This document shows positions 34,517 through 43,844 of a DNA stretch of 64,000 nucleotides, in pieces. The first letter of the stretch is position 1; every line of letters starts with the position of its first letter. The position numbers were made by a program, and so were the translations under genes. A model generated the notes under the pieces. It ran no database searches. It was not told where the DNA came from and saw only the letters and a list, made by a program, of their open reading frames with translations. The stretch covers positions 1,529,001 to 1,593,000 of the forward strand of contig NZ_JBBOUK010000001.1 in NCBI RefSeq assembly GCF_038006045.1, in the 5' to 3' direction. Source of the stretch: Exiguobacterium sp. FSL W8-0210. Its GTDB lineage: Bacteria > Bacillota > Bacilli > Exiguobacteriales > Exiguobacteriaceae.

Positions 34517-35380
34517 TTATTCCGGCCGTAAATCGGTCCGGTTCGATTCCTTGATGCCGTCACCGGTCGAGATATACTGGATCGTTCCACTTTGATCGGT
34601 CCGGTCAATCGTAATCCGTTCTGTCTTTAGCTCCTGTAAGACGGAGGGGCGTGGGTGACGATAGGCATTGTCCTTCCCGGCTGAGATCAACGCTCGCTTC
34701 GGATCAACGGCTTTTAGGAAGGCCAGGGAGGACGATGTGTCTGCTCCGTGATGCCCAAGCTTCAAGACATCGGTGCTAAGATCGACATCTGACTCGAGCA
34801 ATTGTCGTTCCGTCCGGATCGGAGCGTCACCCATGAAGAGGAACCGATCCTGTCCATGTTCGACCCGCAGAACGGCACTCCAACTGTTGAGATCCTGCGT
34901 TCCGTCCGTTAGGGGCGCAAGGAACGTAAAGCGTGCGGCTTCACTCGGTATCTCAAGACCTGCCTTAACCGACTTGATCGTCACCCCTTCGCGCTTGACG
35001 GCAAGGAGGAAATCGCGGTATGTCTCTGTCGTATGCGTGACACGAGGGGCATAGACGCTATCGACTGGAAAGGCATCGAGGACGGTATCAAGTCCACCGA
35101 TATGATCGGCGTCCGGATGTGTCGCGATGACTGCTGTTAAGCGTTTGACACCCAATTCTTGCAGGTAGCGGACGACATCTTCGCCTTTGCCGTTATTCCC
35201 ACCGTCAATCAAGATCGCGTCTTCCTTCGTCCGGATGAACGTGCTATCCCCTTGACCGACGTCAAAACCATATACCTCCATTTGTCCCGCGGTTGGGGCA
35301 GGGGGCTCTTCATCCCGGGTCGTGTAGAAGATGACAATCAGGCAGAGTGCTAACAGAATCGTTGATCCCCACTTCAACAT
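34517..35380 (-). CDS. ComEC-like metallo-beta-lactamase-fold hydrolase
   Basis: 287 residues. An N-terminal signal or anchor helix (GSTILLALCLIVIFY) precedes an extracytoplasmic metallo-beta-lactamase domain related to the C-terminal part of the DNA-uptake protein ComEC. Metal-binding motifs are visible: DGGNNGKG, THPDADHIGG (HxDADH) and KLGHHGADTSSS. It lacks the ComEC channel, so it is a stand-alone exported nuclease- or phosphatase-like enzyme. It overlaps the upstream histidine-phosphatase gene by 7 nt. Confidence 0.85.
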   Translation of the reverse strand: MLKWGSTILLALCLIVIFYTTRDEEPPAPTAGQMEVYGFDVGQGDSTFIRTKEDAILIDGGNNGKGEDVVRYLQELGVKRLTAVIATHPDADHIGGLDTVLDAFPVDSVYAPRVTHTTETYRDFLLAVKREGVTIKSVKAGLEIPSEAARFTFLAPLTDGTQDLNSWSAVLRVEHGQDRFLFMGDAPIRTERQLLESDVDLSTDVLKLGHHGADTSSSLAFLKAVDPKRALISAGKDNAYRHPRPSVLQELKTERITIDRTDQSGTIQYISTGDGIKESNRTDLRPE

Positions 35381-35943
35381 GTCGGTTCCTCTCTCTCGAA
35401 CAGATAGAGCATGCCGTTACGCGGATGACCGAACCGCGGTCCGCGGTAACCGCGCCGTTTCAAGGCAGCCCGCATCAAAATCATCATGCCGCCGTGACCG
35501 ACGAGCAATACTCGTTCATCGTCCTCGAACATCAATTGATTCAATAGGACCTCAATCCGTTCGTTCGCTTCCTTGATCTCCGCCTGAATCCGTTTGCTGA
35601 ACGGGGCTGCGAGTCGACCGAGGACCGCCCAGCCAAGAAACGGTAACCGTAGATTCGACTGAATCGTCGGAAACGGTACTTCCCGTAGTAGATCCGTCAC
35701 GATGATCTCTTTATCGTAGACACTCTTCGCCGTCTGGACGGCGCGTGGCATGCTACTGGCATAACAGACTGTCCAGTCGATCTGACCGAGCTCGACCGGT
35801 TGAATATCGATGTCTGACGTATCATACCGTTCAATCCATTTTTCAATATCGCTGGCACTGATCCAGCCTTTCGTCGGGTATCCTTCCGTCACCCGGTGAT
35901 GTCTCACTAATCCAATTTGTTTCATACTTCGTGCGACGGTCAA
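35374..35943 (-). CDS. Histidine phosphatase superfamily protein
   Basis: About 189 residues of the phosphoglycerate mutase-like family. The RH motif appears as IGLVRHHRV, and the second catalytic histidine as VLLVGHGGMM. CYASSMPRAVQTAKSVY is the usual middle motif. Three starts are possible: ATG 35964, TTG 35943 and ATG 35925. TTG is favoured because AGGGAG lies 6-7 nt before it. Substrate unknown. It overlaps the next gene, so the two are coupled. Confidence 0.8.
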   Translation of the reverse strand: MTVARSMKQIGLVRHHRVTEGYPTKGWISASDIEKWIERYDTSDIDIQPVELGQIDWTVCYASSMPRAVQTAKSVYDKEIIVTDLLREVPFPTIQSNLRLPFLGWAVLGRLAAPFSKRIQAEIKEANERIEVLLNQLMFEDDERVLLVGHGGMMILMRAALKRRGYRGPRFGHPRNGMLYLFEREEPTC

Positions 35944-35971
35944 GACCGTCTCCCTCACTTTCATTCATCGT

Positions 35972-36766
35972 TTAGAGTGCGACGCGAATCGCGAGTCCAC
36001 ATAAAATCGCACCTAAGATACTGAGCAAGCTCCCGATGATGTAATATTCCGCAAAGCGGCGATCTTCAAACTGTTTAAAACGGGCCAGTGCCTTCAAAGC
36101 AATGATGAACCCGATGGCTCCGGTTGCGTTCGTGACGACGAGCAAGGTAATGATCGCCCGTTCGACGAGACCGATATAACGCCCGATTCCGTTTAATTCC
36201 GTCGTATAACTGCGCGCAGAATCTTCGACTTCATGTGTGACGGTCCGCGAAACGCCGTCTAATTGCTCCTTACGTGTCACTTTTCGCTCGAAATGCGCTT
36301 CGATCAAGCGCGGAGCAAATGGTGCGAGCATTAAGGCAATCCCGTGGCCGAGTAACTCCGTTGTCACTAAACTAAAGCATAGAATCCAGAGGACCTGCTC
36401 GGGTCGTGAGAACGACAACGACCAATCGATCGGGATGAATATCCATGTCAAAGCGATGATAGCAGCGATATGTAACGCTTGATCGATCCAGTACGCCGCC
36501 GCTTGCTTGACGCGACGTTTGAGCGGGGAGGCATCGAGTAGGGCGTGAAACACGAGAATACTTCCTCCAAGCCATCCGGCGATGTCGATGGTTAATCCCC
36601 CTCGGATGCCGAAGAACGCAAGGACAAGTAGCATCAGAGCCGCATGAACGGCAATATGTTGGAATAAGATCCGTTGGTGTCGGTGTTTCAGTAGCGCCAT
36701 CCGTCTCGTCTGTAATGGAAAATCAGCAAGTAGGTGGACAAGTATAAGGCTAAGTAAGATGGTCAC
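35972..36766 (-). CDS. DUF3307 membrane protein
   Basis: 264 residues with about seven transmembrane helices. The N-terminal DUF3307 signature includes HLLADFPLQT, conserved histidines in LFQHIAVHA, and WIDQALHI. DUF3307 genes are typically paired with SatD genes, as here, overlapping by 4 nt (36763-36766). The role of the pair is unknown. Confidence 0.82.
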   Translation of the reverse strand: MTILLSLILVHLLADFPLQTRRMALLKHRHQRILFQHIAVHAALMLLVLAFFGIRGGLTIDIAGWLGGSILVFHALLDASPLKRRVKQAAAYWIDQALHIAAIIALTWIFIPIDWSLSFSRPEQVLWILCFSLVTTELLGHGIALMLAPFAPRLIEAHFERKVTRKEQLDGVSRTVTHEVEDSARSYTTELNGIGRYIGLVERAIITLLVVTNATGAIGFIIALKALARFKQFEDRRFAEYYIIGSLLSILGAILCGLAIRVAL

Positions 36767-37410
36767 CGAATCGCCTCCCAGACTTGGAATTGCTCCAGTG
36801 CCTGTGTCAAGGCAGCTTCAAGACGCTTCCGTTGCTTACGCTGCGAGCGGGAAACGAGTTTTGCGACATTCGCGCGGGCATCTTGTTCTTTAAAGCCCAT
36901 CTTCAGACCGATCTCTTCATACGTATCATCTGGATATTGATCCATCAACCGGTGCAGTTCAATCTGACGGTCCGTCTTCCCGAAATACGCCGGATAAAGC
37001 ATCTCGAGATAGCCATTCAGCAGGGCGGTCGGTAAGTAGGGCGGTCCAGCAAACGCAATCCGTGACGGAAGCGTCTTCGCCAATTCCTGTGCTTCAAAGG
37101 CATGAATGATCGCACTGCCATTGGCTTCTTCGGCTTGGGTCGTTGAAATCGTCTCATATTGACCAAATCCGATCCCGATGTAACCTGGCAATTCTTGATT
37201 CAATAAGTGCAGCATGACCGGATAACTAACCGGATAATCCGCAAATACCGCTAGTAAGCTATCACCGGATTTGATTTGGAACGGAACGATACTCGTTGGA
37301 AATGCCGTATTTAGATCGTTCGCGAGTTCTCGGAGCGCTTGAAGTAATGCTTCTTTGCTCGGATAATCGCGGGAGCCTTTGACATCAAACGACAAGGCAA
37401 CAGCTTGCAT
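36763..37410 (-). CDS. SatD-family protein
   Basis: 215 residues. The N-terminal ALSFDVKGSRDYPSKEALLQALRELANDLN...PFQIKSGDSLLAVF matches the SatD family, which resembles nucleotide-cyclase/GGDEF-like folds. The C-terminal part (YEEIGLKMGFKEQDARANVAKLVSRSQRKQRKRLEAAL) is a SatD-type helix-turn-helix-like region. It is coupled to the DUF3307 gene. Two identical-architecture palindromes lie just upstream, suggesting tight repression. Biological role unknown. Confidence 0.8.
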   Translation of the reverse strand: MQAVALSFDVKGSRDYPSKEALLQALRELANDLNTAFPTSIVPFQIKSGDSLLAVFADYPVSYPVMLHLLNQELPGYIGIGFGQYETISTTQAEEANGSAIIHAFEAQELAKTLPSRIAFAGPPYLPTALLNGYLEMLYPAYFGKTDRQIELHRLMDQYPDDTYEEIGLKMGFKEQDARANVAKLVSRSQRKQRKRLEAALTQALEQFQVWEAIR

Positions 37411-37459
37411 GACGATTCCTCCTGTTCATTTGTTGCCACAATCATGGAAACATTTGATT

Positions 37460-37481
37460 TGTTACCGTTAAAAAGGTAACA
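37460..37481. promoter_or_regulatory. Palindromic operator 1 upstream of satD
   Basis: TGTTACC (37460-37466) and GGTAACA (37475-37481) form a perfect 7-bp inverted repeat with an 8-bp spacer. It sits 50 bp upstream of the satD start and is matched by a second copy. Confidence 0.65.
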
Positions 37482-37488
37482 TTCGCGG

Positions 37489-37510
37489 TGTTACTGTTAT
37501 TAGAGTAACA
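37489..37510. promoter_or_regulatory. Palindromic operator 2 upstream of satD
   Basis: TGTTACT and AGTAACA, again 7-bp arms with an 8-bp spacer. Its centre lies 29 bp from that of the first palindrome, close to three helical turns, which suits cooperative binding by one regulator. Confidence 0.65.
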
Positions 37511-37686
37511 AAGAATGAAGAAGAAGACCAACAGGACGATAGACCGATTTTTACACGACAGGGGGGATGGATGAATCTGACTAAAAAATCATTTTTTTAT
37601 TCAAGTTAACATAACATATATTATCAATAGTTATAAGATTTTGTCTCATAATCAGGGTAAACTTAAGATAGTGAGACAAAACAAAA

Positions 37687-37710
37687 AAAACACGGAATTA
37701 ACCGTGTTTT
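37687..37710 (-). terminator. Terminator of the Nudix gene
   Basis: AAAACACGG pairs with CCGTGTTTT across the Nudix stop codon; on the minus strand a long T-run follows. Confidence 0.8.
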
Positions 37711-38168
37711 CGACAATCATACGGACGTGTCCGTTCCAATCGATGAATCAAACGATCCAGGAATATATGATGGCGGCGTTCAAGTTGCGTGATCCGATCA
37801 AGTGGCAACCACGCGAAATCAAAGAAATCACCGCAATCCTGACCGTCACCAGCCACACAATGCGTCCAGCGGTTCTCTTGGCATTCGATGTGCGCATGGT
37901 AGAAATACGTGTAATGCACCCGCATTCGCTCCGGATAGCGCATCTCTTCTTCGCCGATGTACTGGACGTATGCTAACGAGAGACCACTTTCCTCAAGCGT
38001 CTCACGGACAGCCGCTTCTTTTGCGATTTCAGCATCTTCGATCGTACCTGCGGGGATCTGCCAATCACTCTCAGGAGCCGATTGTGGATGAAAAACAAGT
38101 AGTTCCCATCCGTGAGGTTTTTCCCGAGTGATATAGATTGCTACTTTTTCGCGACGTCTGAATTTCAT
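37698..38168 (-). CDS. Nudix hydrolase
   Basis: 156-residue Nudix pyrophosphohydrolase. The Nudix box GTIEDAEIAKEAAVRETLEESGL fits GX5EX7REUXEEXGU exactly. Substrates of such enzymes are nucleoside diphosphates linked to another group; here unassigned. The ATG at 38168 is favoured because GAGAGGTG then lies 7 nt upstream; the ATG six bases earlier directly follows it. Confidence 0.87.
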   Translation of the reverse strand: MKFRRREKVAIYITREKPHGWELLVFHPQSAPESDWQIPAGTIEDAEIAKEAAVRETLEESGLSLAYVQYIGEEEMRYPERMRVHYTYFYHAHIECQENRWTHCVAGDGQDCGDFFDFAWLPLDRITQLERRHHIFLDRLIHRLERTRPYDCRKHG

Positions 38169-38204
38169 CTTCATCACCTCTCCAAGGTCGGCAGATTGCA
38201 CAAC

Positions 38205-38236
38205 AAGCAGCTAAAGGGACGGTCCCGTAGCTGCTT
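38205..38236. other. GC-rich hairpin upstream of the Nudix gene
   Basis: AAGCAGCT (38205-38212) pairs with AGCTGCTT (38229-38236), and GGGA with TCCC inside. There is no T-run on either strand, so it is not a simple terminator. It may lie in the Nudix 5' untranslated region. The remaining 38240-38430 holds no gene that I can see. Confidence 0.45.
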
Positions 38237-38431
38237 GATCAATTGACGCTATAAGCAAAGCTGCGGAGACGCGTGACCCGACGCTTGTTCGTGACGAATC
38301 TTGACCTGACTATTTCTTCTATTGTAGCCGTTATTGGTCAGTGTTTCAATTTGTAAACGATATTTATAGCGATAAATCTCAAAATTCCGAGCATTCGTCT
38401 CAAAATTCCCCTCTCCTGCCCCGCTAAATCT

Positions 38432-38460
38432 AAAAAAGCTCCCCCGTTATCCGGAGGAGC
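38432..38460 (-). terminator. Terminator of parEC
   Basis: Read on the minus strand, GCTCCTCCGG pairs with the CGGGGGAGC arm (mismatched top) followed by six T residues, just after the parC stop codon. Confidence 0.85.
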
Positions 38461-38466
38461 CTCATC

Positions 38467-40872
38467 TTATCGTGTATACCAGTCGAGTAAGGGACCGAAT
38501 TTCTCTTCATCGTAGGCAAATGAACCGTTCGATAAGCGGTCGAGGAACGATAATGAACCGATTTGGATCGCTTTCTCTTGCTCTTTTCCGCTGAGGACCA
38601 ATTCTTTCGCTTGTGTGACGTCGATCAATGCTGCGACTTGGTGTGGTTTCGATTTCAAATCACGGAGCAACTGTAAGCCACGGAGCGCACGGCTCGAGAC
38701 TTGGAACTGATCCGCGAGGCGCATCTTCTTCAAGGCACCCCGTTGCGTCAAGAGAACGATCTGTGGTGCTTCCTTGAAGCCAATTGCACCCGCGACAACA
38801 TCTTGATCCTTCAGGTTGATCGCTTTAACACCGGCAGCCCGAACACCGACGACAGGAACGTCGTCTTCCGTGAACCAGAGACCGAAACCGTTCTGTGTCG
38901 CAAGGAACAGTTCCGTTTGACCTGTTGAGACCTGAGCATACAAAACTTCGTCGTCTGCCTTCAAACGGACACCTTGAAGCGGTTTTGACTTCCGCTGGGC
39001 GTTGTAGTCACTCAGTTTCGAGCGTTTGACCATCCCTTGACGAGTCACGAACAAGCAATGCTGTGCTTCGTCGAACGAACGAACGAGATCCGCTGAGAGA
39101 ACCCGGTCACCCGGTTCGAGTGGAACGAGGTTCGCGACGTGTTGACCGCCATCTTTCCACTTCGTATCCGGCAATTGATGGACCGGAATCAGCAAGTAAT
39201 TCCCGCGAACGGTCCAGACGATCAAGTGATCCGTCGTCATCGCTTGCCCTTGGAGCAACGGACGATCCTTTTCCTTCAAATCCGGTAAGTCGTTCGAAGC
39301 ACCGAATGAACGGAGCGACGAGCGTTTGACGTACCCGTTTTTCGACAGGAAGACCATCGTTTCTTCGACAGCGATCATGACTTCCGTCTTCAGCTTCAGT
39401 TCTTCAACTTCCGCTTCGATCGTCGAGCGACGTTTGTCTGCGACTTGTTCCTTCAAGACTGTCAATTCCTTGATGATAAGACGATTCCGTGTCTTTTCAT
39501 CGTTAAGGATCTTCTCAAGACGAGCGATTTCCTTCTCGAGTTTCGCTGCTTCTTCCTGCAACTCGACGATATCGGTATTCGTTAACCGGTAAAGTTGGAG
39601 CATGACGACAGCTTCCGCTTGGCGATCCGTGAAGTTGAAGCGCGCGATCAGCTTCTCCTTTGCGTCCGCTTTGTTCGACGCAGAACGGATCAAAGCAAGC
39701 GTCTCATCGAGGACAGAAATTGCTGTCATCAAGGCAGAAACGACTTCCTGACGGCGTTTCGCTTGTTCGAGATCAAACGCTGTCCGGCGGATGACGACTT
39801 CCTTGACGTGTGCAAGATACGCATCAAGTAGTGTCAAGACGCCCATTTGCCGCGGTGTCCGTTCATGGATCGCGACCATGTTGTAGTTATAGGCAATTTG
39901 TAAGTCAGTCTGTTTGAGGTAGAAGTGTAAGACACCTTCTGCGTCCGCTTCCTTCTTCAACTCGATGACGACGCGTAAGCCGTCGCGGTCGGTCTCATCA
40001 CGAACTTCCGCAACCCCTTCAACCTTTTTGTCGAGACGGAGTTCTTCCATCCGTTTGACGAGATTCGCTTTATTGACCTCATACGGGAGCTCCGTGATGA
40101 CGATTTGCTGACGACCGCCCCGCAGTGTCTCAATCGTTGAGCGCGAGCGGATGATGACTTTCCCGCGTCCTGTCTCGAACGCCTTCTTGATGCCGTCAAG
40201 CCCTTGGACAACACCACCAGTCGGGAAATCCGGACCTTGCATGTGCGTCAATAGATCATCGACGTTCTGGACTGTCCCGGAGATCCGACCGATTGCAGCA
40301 TCGAGGACTTCTCCCGCGTGGTGCGGTGGAATCTCGGTTGCGTAACCGGCGGAAATTCCCGTCGAACCGTTCATCAGCAAGTTTGGCAGGAGTGACGGTA
40401 AGACGAGCGGTTCTTCCGTCGTATCATCGAAGTTGAGCGTGTAATCGACGGTTTGTTTGTTGATCCCATCGAGAATCAAGCTCGAGACTTTCGAAAGACG
40501 AGCTTCCGTATACCGCATTGCTGCCGCGCTATCGCCGTCGATTGATCCGTTGTTCCCTTGCATATCAATCAACGGATAGCGCAGTTTCCACTCTTGGCTC
40601 AAGCGGACCATTGCTTCATAGACCGATGAATCACCGTGCGGATGGTAGTTACCGATGACGACCCCGACCGTCTTCGCCGATTTCCGGTAGGCCCGGTCGA
40701 ACAGGTTGCCTTCCGTATGCATCGCATACAAGATCCGGCGTTGAACCGGTTTCAGACCATCACGGGCATCCGGTAAGGCACGATCTTGGATGATATATTT
40801 CGAATAACGACCAAACCGGTCGCCGACGACTTGCTCGAGCGACAGGTTCAGGATGTTTTGTAGATTAGACAT
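38467..40872 (-). CDS. parC: DNA topoisomerase IV subunit A
   Basis: 801-residue breakage-reunion subunit of topoisomerase IV, which decatenates daughter chromosomes. The catalytic tyrosine is Y121 in [12 protein letters not shown]. The quinolone-determining region reads [12 protein letters not shown] with S82 and E86, the wild-type residues equivalent to S80 and E84 of S. aureus Grl[10 protein letters not shown] is ParC-like, and no GyrA-box is seen in the C-terminal beta-pinwheel, so it is not gyrA. It overlaps parE by 8 nt. Confidence 0.96.
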   Translation of the reverse strand: MSNLQNILNLSLEQVVGDRFGRYSKYIIQDRALPDARDGLKPVQRRILYAMHTEGNLFDRAYRKSAKTVGVVIGNYHPHGDSSVYEAMVRLSQEWKLRYPLIDMQGNNGSIDGDSAAAMRYTEARLSKVSSLILDGINKQTVDYTLNFDDTTEEPLVLPSLLPNLLMNGSTGISAGYATEIPPHHAGEVLDAAIGRISGTVQNVDDLLTHMQGPDFPTGGVVQGLDGIKKAFETGRGKVIIRSRSTIETLRGGRQQIVITELPYEVNKANLVKRMEELRLDKKVEGVAEVRDETDRDGLRVVIELKKEADAEGVLHFYLKQTDLQIAYNYNMVAIHERTPRQMGVLTLLDAYLAHVKEVVIRRTAFDLEQAKRRQEVVSALMTAISVLDETLALIRSASNKADAKEKLIARFNFTDRQAEAVVMLQLYRLTNTDIVELQEEAAKLEKEIARLEKILNDEKTRNRLIIKELTVLKEQVADKRRSTIEAEVEELKLKTEVMIAVEETMVFLSKNGYVKRSSLRSFGASNDLPDLKEKDRPLLQGQAMTTDHLIVWTVRGNYLLIPVHQLPDTKWKDGGQHVANLVPLEPGDRVLSADLVRSFDEAQHCLFVTRQGMVKRSKLSDYNAQRKSKPLQGVRLKADDEVLYAQVSTGQTELFLATQNGFGLWFTEDDVPVVGVRAAGVKAINLKDQDVVAGAIGFKEAPQIVLLTQRGALKKMRLADQFQVSSRALRGLQLLRDLKSKPHQVAALIDVTQAKELVLSGKEQEKAIQIGSLSFLDRLSNGSFAYDEEKFGPLLDWYTR

Positions 40873-42835
40873 GTTCGTTCACACTCTCTTTCGTCACGTG
40901 CTCATTCTCGATGATCGAGAGGTCTTCCGCAAGACCGAAGGCGACATTGTCCTCGATCCACGTTCGGCGGTGCCCGACGTTATCGCCCATCAGGACAGAG
41001 ACGCGTTTTTCAGCAACAGCAGCATCGTCGATCGTGACCCGAATCAACGTCCGTGTCTCAGGATCCATCGTCGTTTCCCAGAGCTGTGGTGCGTTCATCT
41101 CCCCAAGTCCTTTGTAACGCTGGATCATATAACCTTTACCGAACTTCTTCGTCGTTTTCTTGAGCGTCTCTTCGTCCCAGACATATTCGAACTTCTCCGA
41201 TTTGCCTTTCCCTTTGGAGACACGATAGAGCGGTGGTAAGGCAACGAAGACCTTCCCAGCGTCGATCAACGGGCGCATGTAGCGGAAGAAGAACGTCAAT
41301 AGCAAGACTTGGATGTGCGCGCCATCGGTATCGGCATCGGTCATGATGATGACTTTATCGAAATTACAATCCGATAAGTCGAAATCAGCTCCGACACCGC
41401 CGCCAATCGCATGAATGATCGTGTTGATCTCTTCATTCTTCATGATATCGGCGAGTTTCGCTTTTTCCGTATTCAAGACCTTCCCACGGAGAGGAAGGAT
41501 CGCTTGGAACGTCCGGTTTCGTCCTTGTTTCGCAGAACCACCGGCAGAATCACCCTCGACGAGGAACAATTCATTCTTGTCCGCGTTTTTCGAAGCAGCA
41601 GGCGTCAGTTTCCCGTTCAAGATGCTCGAACGTTTCTTCTTTTTCCCGTTTCGTGCTTCTTCGCGGGCTTTCCGCGCTGCTTCACGCGCTTGTGCTGCGC
41701 GAATCGCTTTTTTGATCAATAGTGTCGCCGTTTGCGGGTTCTCTTCCAAGTACGTCGAGAGACGACGGCTGATGACAGCGTCGCAGCTCGTCCGTGCTTC
41801 CGGCGAACCGAGTTTCGACTTCGTTTGTCCTTCGAACTGGAGGAACTCTTCCGGAATCCGGATTGAGACGATCATCGTCAACCCTTCGCGGATATCGTTT
41901 CCGTCAAGGTTCTTATCCTTTTCCTTCAAGAGCGTGTTCTTCCGGGCATATTCATTCATGACCCGTGTCATCGCTGTCTTCGCACCGACTTCGTGTGTTC
42001 CACCGTCGCGTGTCCGGACGTTGTTGACGAACGACAGGACGTTTTCCGAGTACGCATCCGTGAACTGGAAGGCGATATCGACTTCGATCTCGTTTTCCGT
42101 ACCTTCGAACGCAACCGTCGGATGCAGTGTATCTTTATCATCGTTCAAGTACTGGACGAATTCGCTGACACCGTCTTGGTACTGGAAGATGTCCTGTTTA
42201 TCGGACCGTTCGTCCGTCAGCGTAATCTTCAGACCTTTCAGCAAGAAAGCGGATTCGCGTAAGCGTTCCGCGAGCGTATCGTAGTTGTATGTCAACGTAC
42301 TGAAGATCGAGCCATCTGGTTTAAAGTAAACGCTCGTTCCTTTTTGACGCGTCGTACCCGTTTCAAGCAACGTCGTCTTCGGCATCCCACCGTTTTCAAA
42401 CGTTTGCTCATATTGTTTCCCGTCACGGAAGATCGTTACTTTCAAATCCGTTGATAAGGCGTTAACGACCGACGCCCCGACGCCGTGTAAGCCACCGGAC
42501 GTCTTATATCCACCTTGTCCGAACTTACCACCGGCGTGAAGGACCGTGAAGATGACTTCAGCAGTCGGTTTTCCAGACGCATGCATCCCCGTCGGCATCC
42601 CACGTCCATGGTCACGGACCGTGATCGCATTATCTTTATGGATCGTGACATCAATTTGTTCCCCGAATCCTGCGAGTGCTTCATCGATCGCGTTATCAAC
42701 GATCTCGTAGACGAGATGGTGAAGTCCACGGTGATCGGTAGAACCGATATACATACCTGGGCGCTTCCGGACTGCTTCGAGTCCTTCGAGCACCTGTATG
42801 GCATCATCATTGTAGTTATTTAAGTCTGTCGCCAT
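40865..42835 (-). CDS. parE: DNA topoisomerase IV subunit B
   Basis: 656-residue ATPase subunit of topoisomerase IV. The GHKL ATP-binding motifs NAIDEALAG (N box) and DHGRGMPTG (G1), and [14 protein letters not shown] (G2) lie in the first 120 residues. The TOPRIM domain follows with [15 protein letters not shown] and [13 protein letters not shown]-type metal aspartates ([12 protein letters not shown]). Length and the parC partner downstream exclude gyrB. Probably transcribed with parC from its own promoter. Confidence 0.96.
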   Translation of the reverse strand: MATDLNNYNDDAIQVLEGLEAVRKRPGMYIGSTDHRGLHHLVYEIVDNAIDEALAGFGEQIDVTIHKDNAITVRDHGRGMPTGMHASGKPTAEVIFTVLHAGGKFGQGGYKTSGGLHGVGASVVNALSTDLKVTIFRDGKQYEQTFENGGMPKTTLLETGTTRQKGTSVYFKPDGSIFSTLTYNYDTLAERLRESAFLLKGLKITLTDERSDKQDIFQYQDGVSEFVQYLNDDKDTLHPTVAFEGTENEIEVDIAFQFTDAYSENVLSFVNNVRTRDGGTHEVGAKTAMTRVMNEYARKNTLLKEKDKNLDGNDIREGLTMIVSIRIPEEFLQFEGQTKSKLGSPEARTSCDAVISRRLSTYLEENPQTATLLIKKAIRAAQAREAARKAREEARNGKKKKRSSILNGKLTPAASKNADKNELFLVEGDSAGGSAKQGRNRTFQAILPLRGKVLNTEKAKLADIMKNEEINTIIHAIGGGVGADFDLSDCNFDKVIIMTDADTDGAHIQVLLLTFFFRYMRPLIDAGKVFVALPPLYRVSKGKGKSEKFEYVWDEETLKKTTKKFGKGYMIQRYKGLGEMNAPQLWETTMDPETRTLIRVTIDDAAVAEKRVSVLMGDNVGHRRTWIEDNVAFGLAEDLSIIENEHVTKESVNEHV

Positions 42836-42962
42836 TCATTTCACCTCAAAATTCGAAATTACGATGTCGTTTTTACAAACGTTCGTTCGTTATTTCGAGT
42901 AGTCTGTCTCTAATTGTAGGCATCTTCTTGCTTCCTGACAAGCATAACCTGTAAAGCGCATG

Positions 42963-42994
42963 AAAAAAGACACCTTCACGAACGGGTGAAGATG
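42963..42994 (-). terminator. Terminator of the CoA-binding protein gene
   Basis: On the minus strand CATCTTCAC pairs with GTGAAGGTG and is followed by six T residues, between yneT and parE. Confidence 0.85.
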
Positions 42995-43013
42995 CCTGAA
43001 ATCGTGCGATGAC

Positions 43014-43415
43014 TCACAGATATTGATGCTCGATTTTGATGCAACGATTCTCGATATATGGAATACCAGCACCAAGTGCGAGACTTTCTGCTTCGACACT
43101 CGAGAGACCAAGCTGATTCCAAATCATCCCGACGTCACCGTGAGCAACAGCATCTTTCGCGACGTCCGCTAAAAACTCAGACCGACGGAAAACGTCGACG
43201 ATATCGATGTGTCCTGGAATGCTTGCGACACTCGGGTAGACTTTTTGACCGTTCCACTCGTTTAACGTCGGATTGACTGGAATGACTTCGTATCCATGCT
43301 GGACTAAGTAGTCAGCAATCCAGTTCGCTGTCTTTCCGGAATCACTCGAGACGCCGACGACGGCAATGCGTTTCGCATCCTTCAAATATTGACGTGCTTG
43401 TTGATCAGTAATCAT
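43014..43415 (-). CDS. yneT: CoA-binding domain protein YneT
   Basis: 133-residue single-domain CoA-binding (Rossmann) protein: IAVVGVSSDSGKTANWIADYLVQHGYEVIPVNP is the dinucleotide fold, with VDVFRRSEF and WNQLGLSS typical of the YccU/YneT family. Biochemical role unknown. B. subtilis yneT is likewise next to parE-parC, and that synteny supports both assignments. Confidence 0.9.
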   Translation of the reverse strand: MITDQQARQYLKDAKRIAVVGVSSDSGKTANWIADYLVQHGYEVIPVNPTLNEWNGQKVYPSVASIPGHIDIVDVFRRSEFLADVAKDAVAHGDVGMIWNQLGLSSVEAESLALGAGIPYIENRCIKIEHQYL

Positions 43416-43532
43416 CTAGAACTCCCCCTTATGAAAATAACTCTTACCTAACACTCTATACCCGAACCAAGATGAAGTATGCGAAATCGAGCACGTTTTC
43501 GACGTTTTTCAGAAATCGTCTTGAAATCAAAT

Positions 43533-43579
43533 GAGTCGACCAATGACCCATCAGACGTCTTCTCGATGCAACTGAGAGC
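43533..43579. repeat. 47-bp repeat, copy 1
   Basis: It begins GAGTCGACCAATGACCC and ends TCGATGCAACTGAGAGC. It is conserved at both ends with copy 2 at 43695, while the central 10-12 bp differ. It lies in the spacer between yneT and the xerS-like gene. Confidence 0.7.
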
Positions 43580-43694
43580 GAAATTGACTATTCATTCTTT
43601 TTTAGTGATTTAGGTGACATAATACTATTATTGTTATTAAATAGACTCCACAACCCTTAAACCTCTAAAAATAAGTTAAATTCTCACGTGCATC

Positions 43695-43741
43695 GAGTTG
43701 ACCAACGACCCGTCTATCACCTTGTCGATGCAACTGAGCGC
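43695..43741. repeat. 47-bp repeat, copy 2
   Basis: It begins GAGTTGACCAACGACCC and ends TCGATGCAACTGAGCGC. Same spacing as copy 1, 162 bp away, same orientation. GCATCGA just before it pairs with TCGATGC inside it. Confidence 0.7.
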
Positions 43742-43762
43742 TCCCTGTCTGACAATTTAACA

Positions 43763-43788
43763 TTGCGTGAAATAACTATTTCACGCAA
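43763..43788. promoter_or_regulatory. 26-bp perfect palindrome upstream of xerS (operator or dif-like site)
   Basis: Arms TTGCGTGAAATA and TATTTCACGCAA with a 2-bp centre (AC), 57 bp before the recombinase start codon. Possible readings are an operator or a recombination site. The core GAAATAACTATTTC resembles the centre of streptococcal difSL, which also lies just upstream of xerS. Confidence 0.6.
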
Positions 43789-43844
43789 ATAAGTGACTGA
43801 CGTATCAACGTTTGGTATACTACTACTAGAGGGGTGATTGTCGG

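Noticed and set aside
41415-42284. Long plus-strand open frame (289 codons) opposite parE
   Set aside because: It is antisense to the well-supported parE gene, lacks a ribosome binding site and has serine/arginine-rich composition typical of a shadow frame.
38467-42835. Reading the topoisomerase pair as gyrA-gyrB
   Set aside because: NNGSIDGDS and [12 protein letters not shown] are ParC-like, no GyrA-box is visible, parE precedes parC, and the CoA-binding gene next to it matches the parE-parC neighbourhood.
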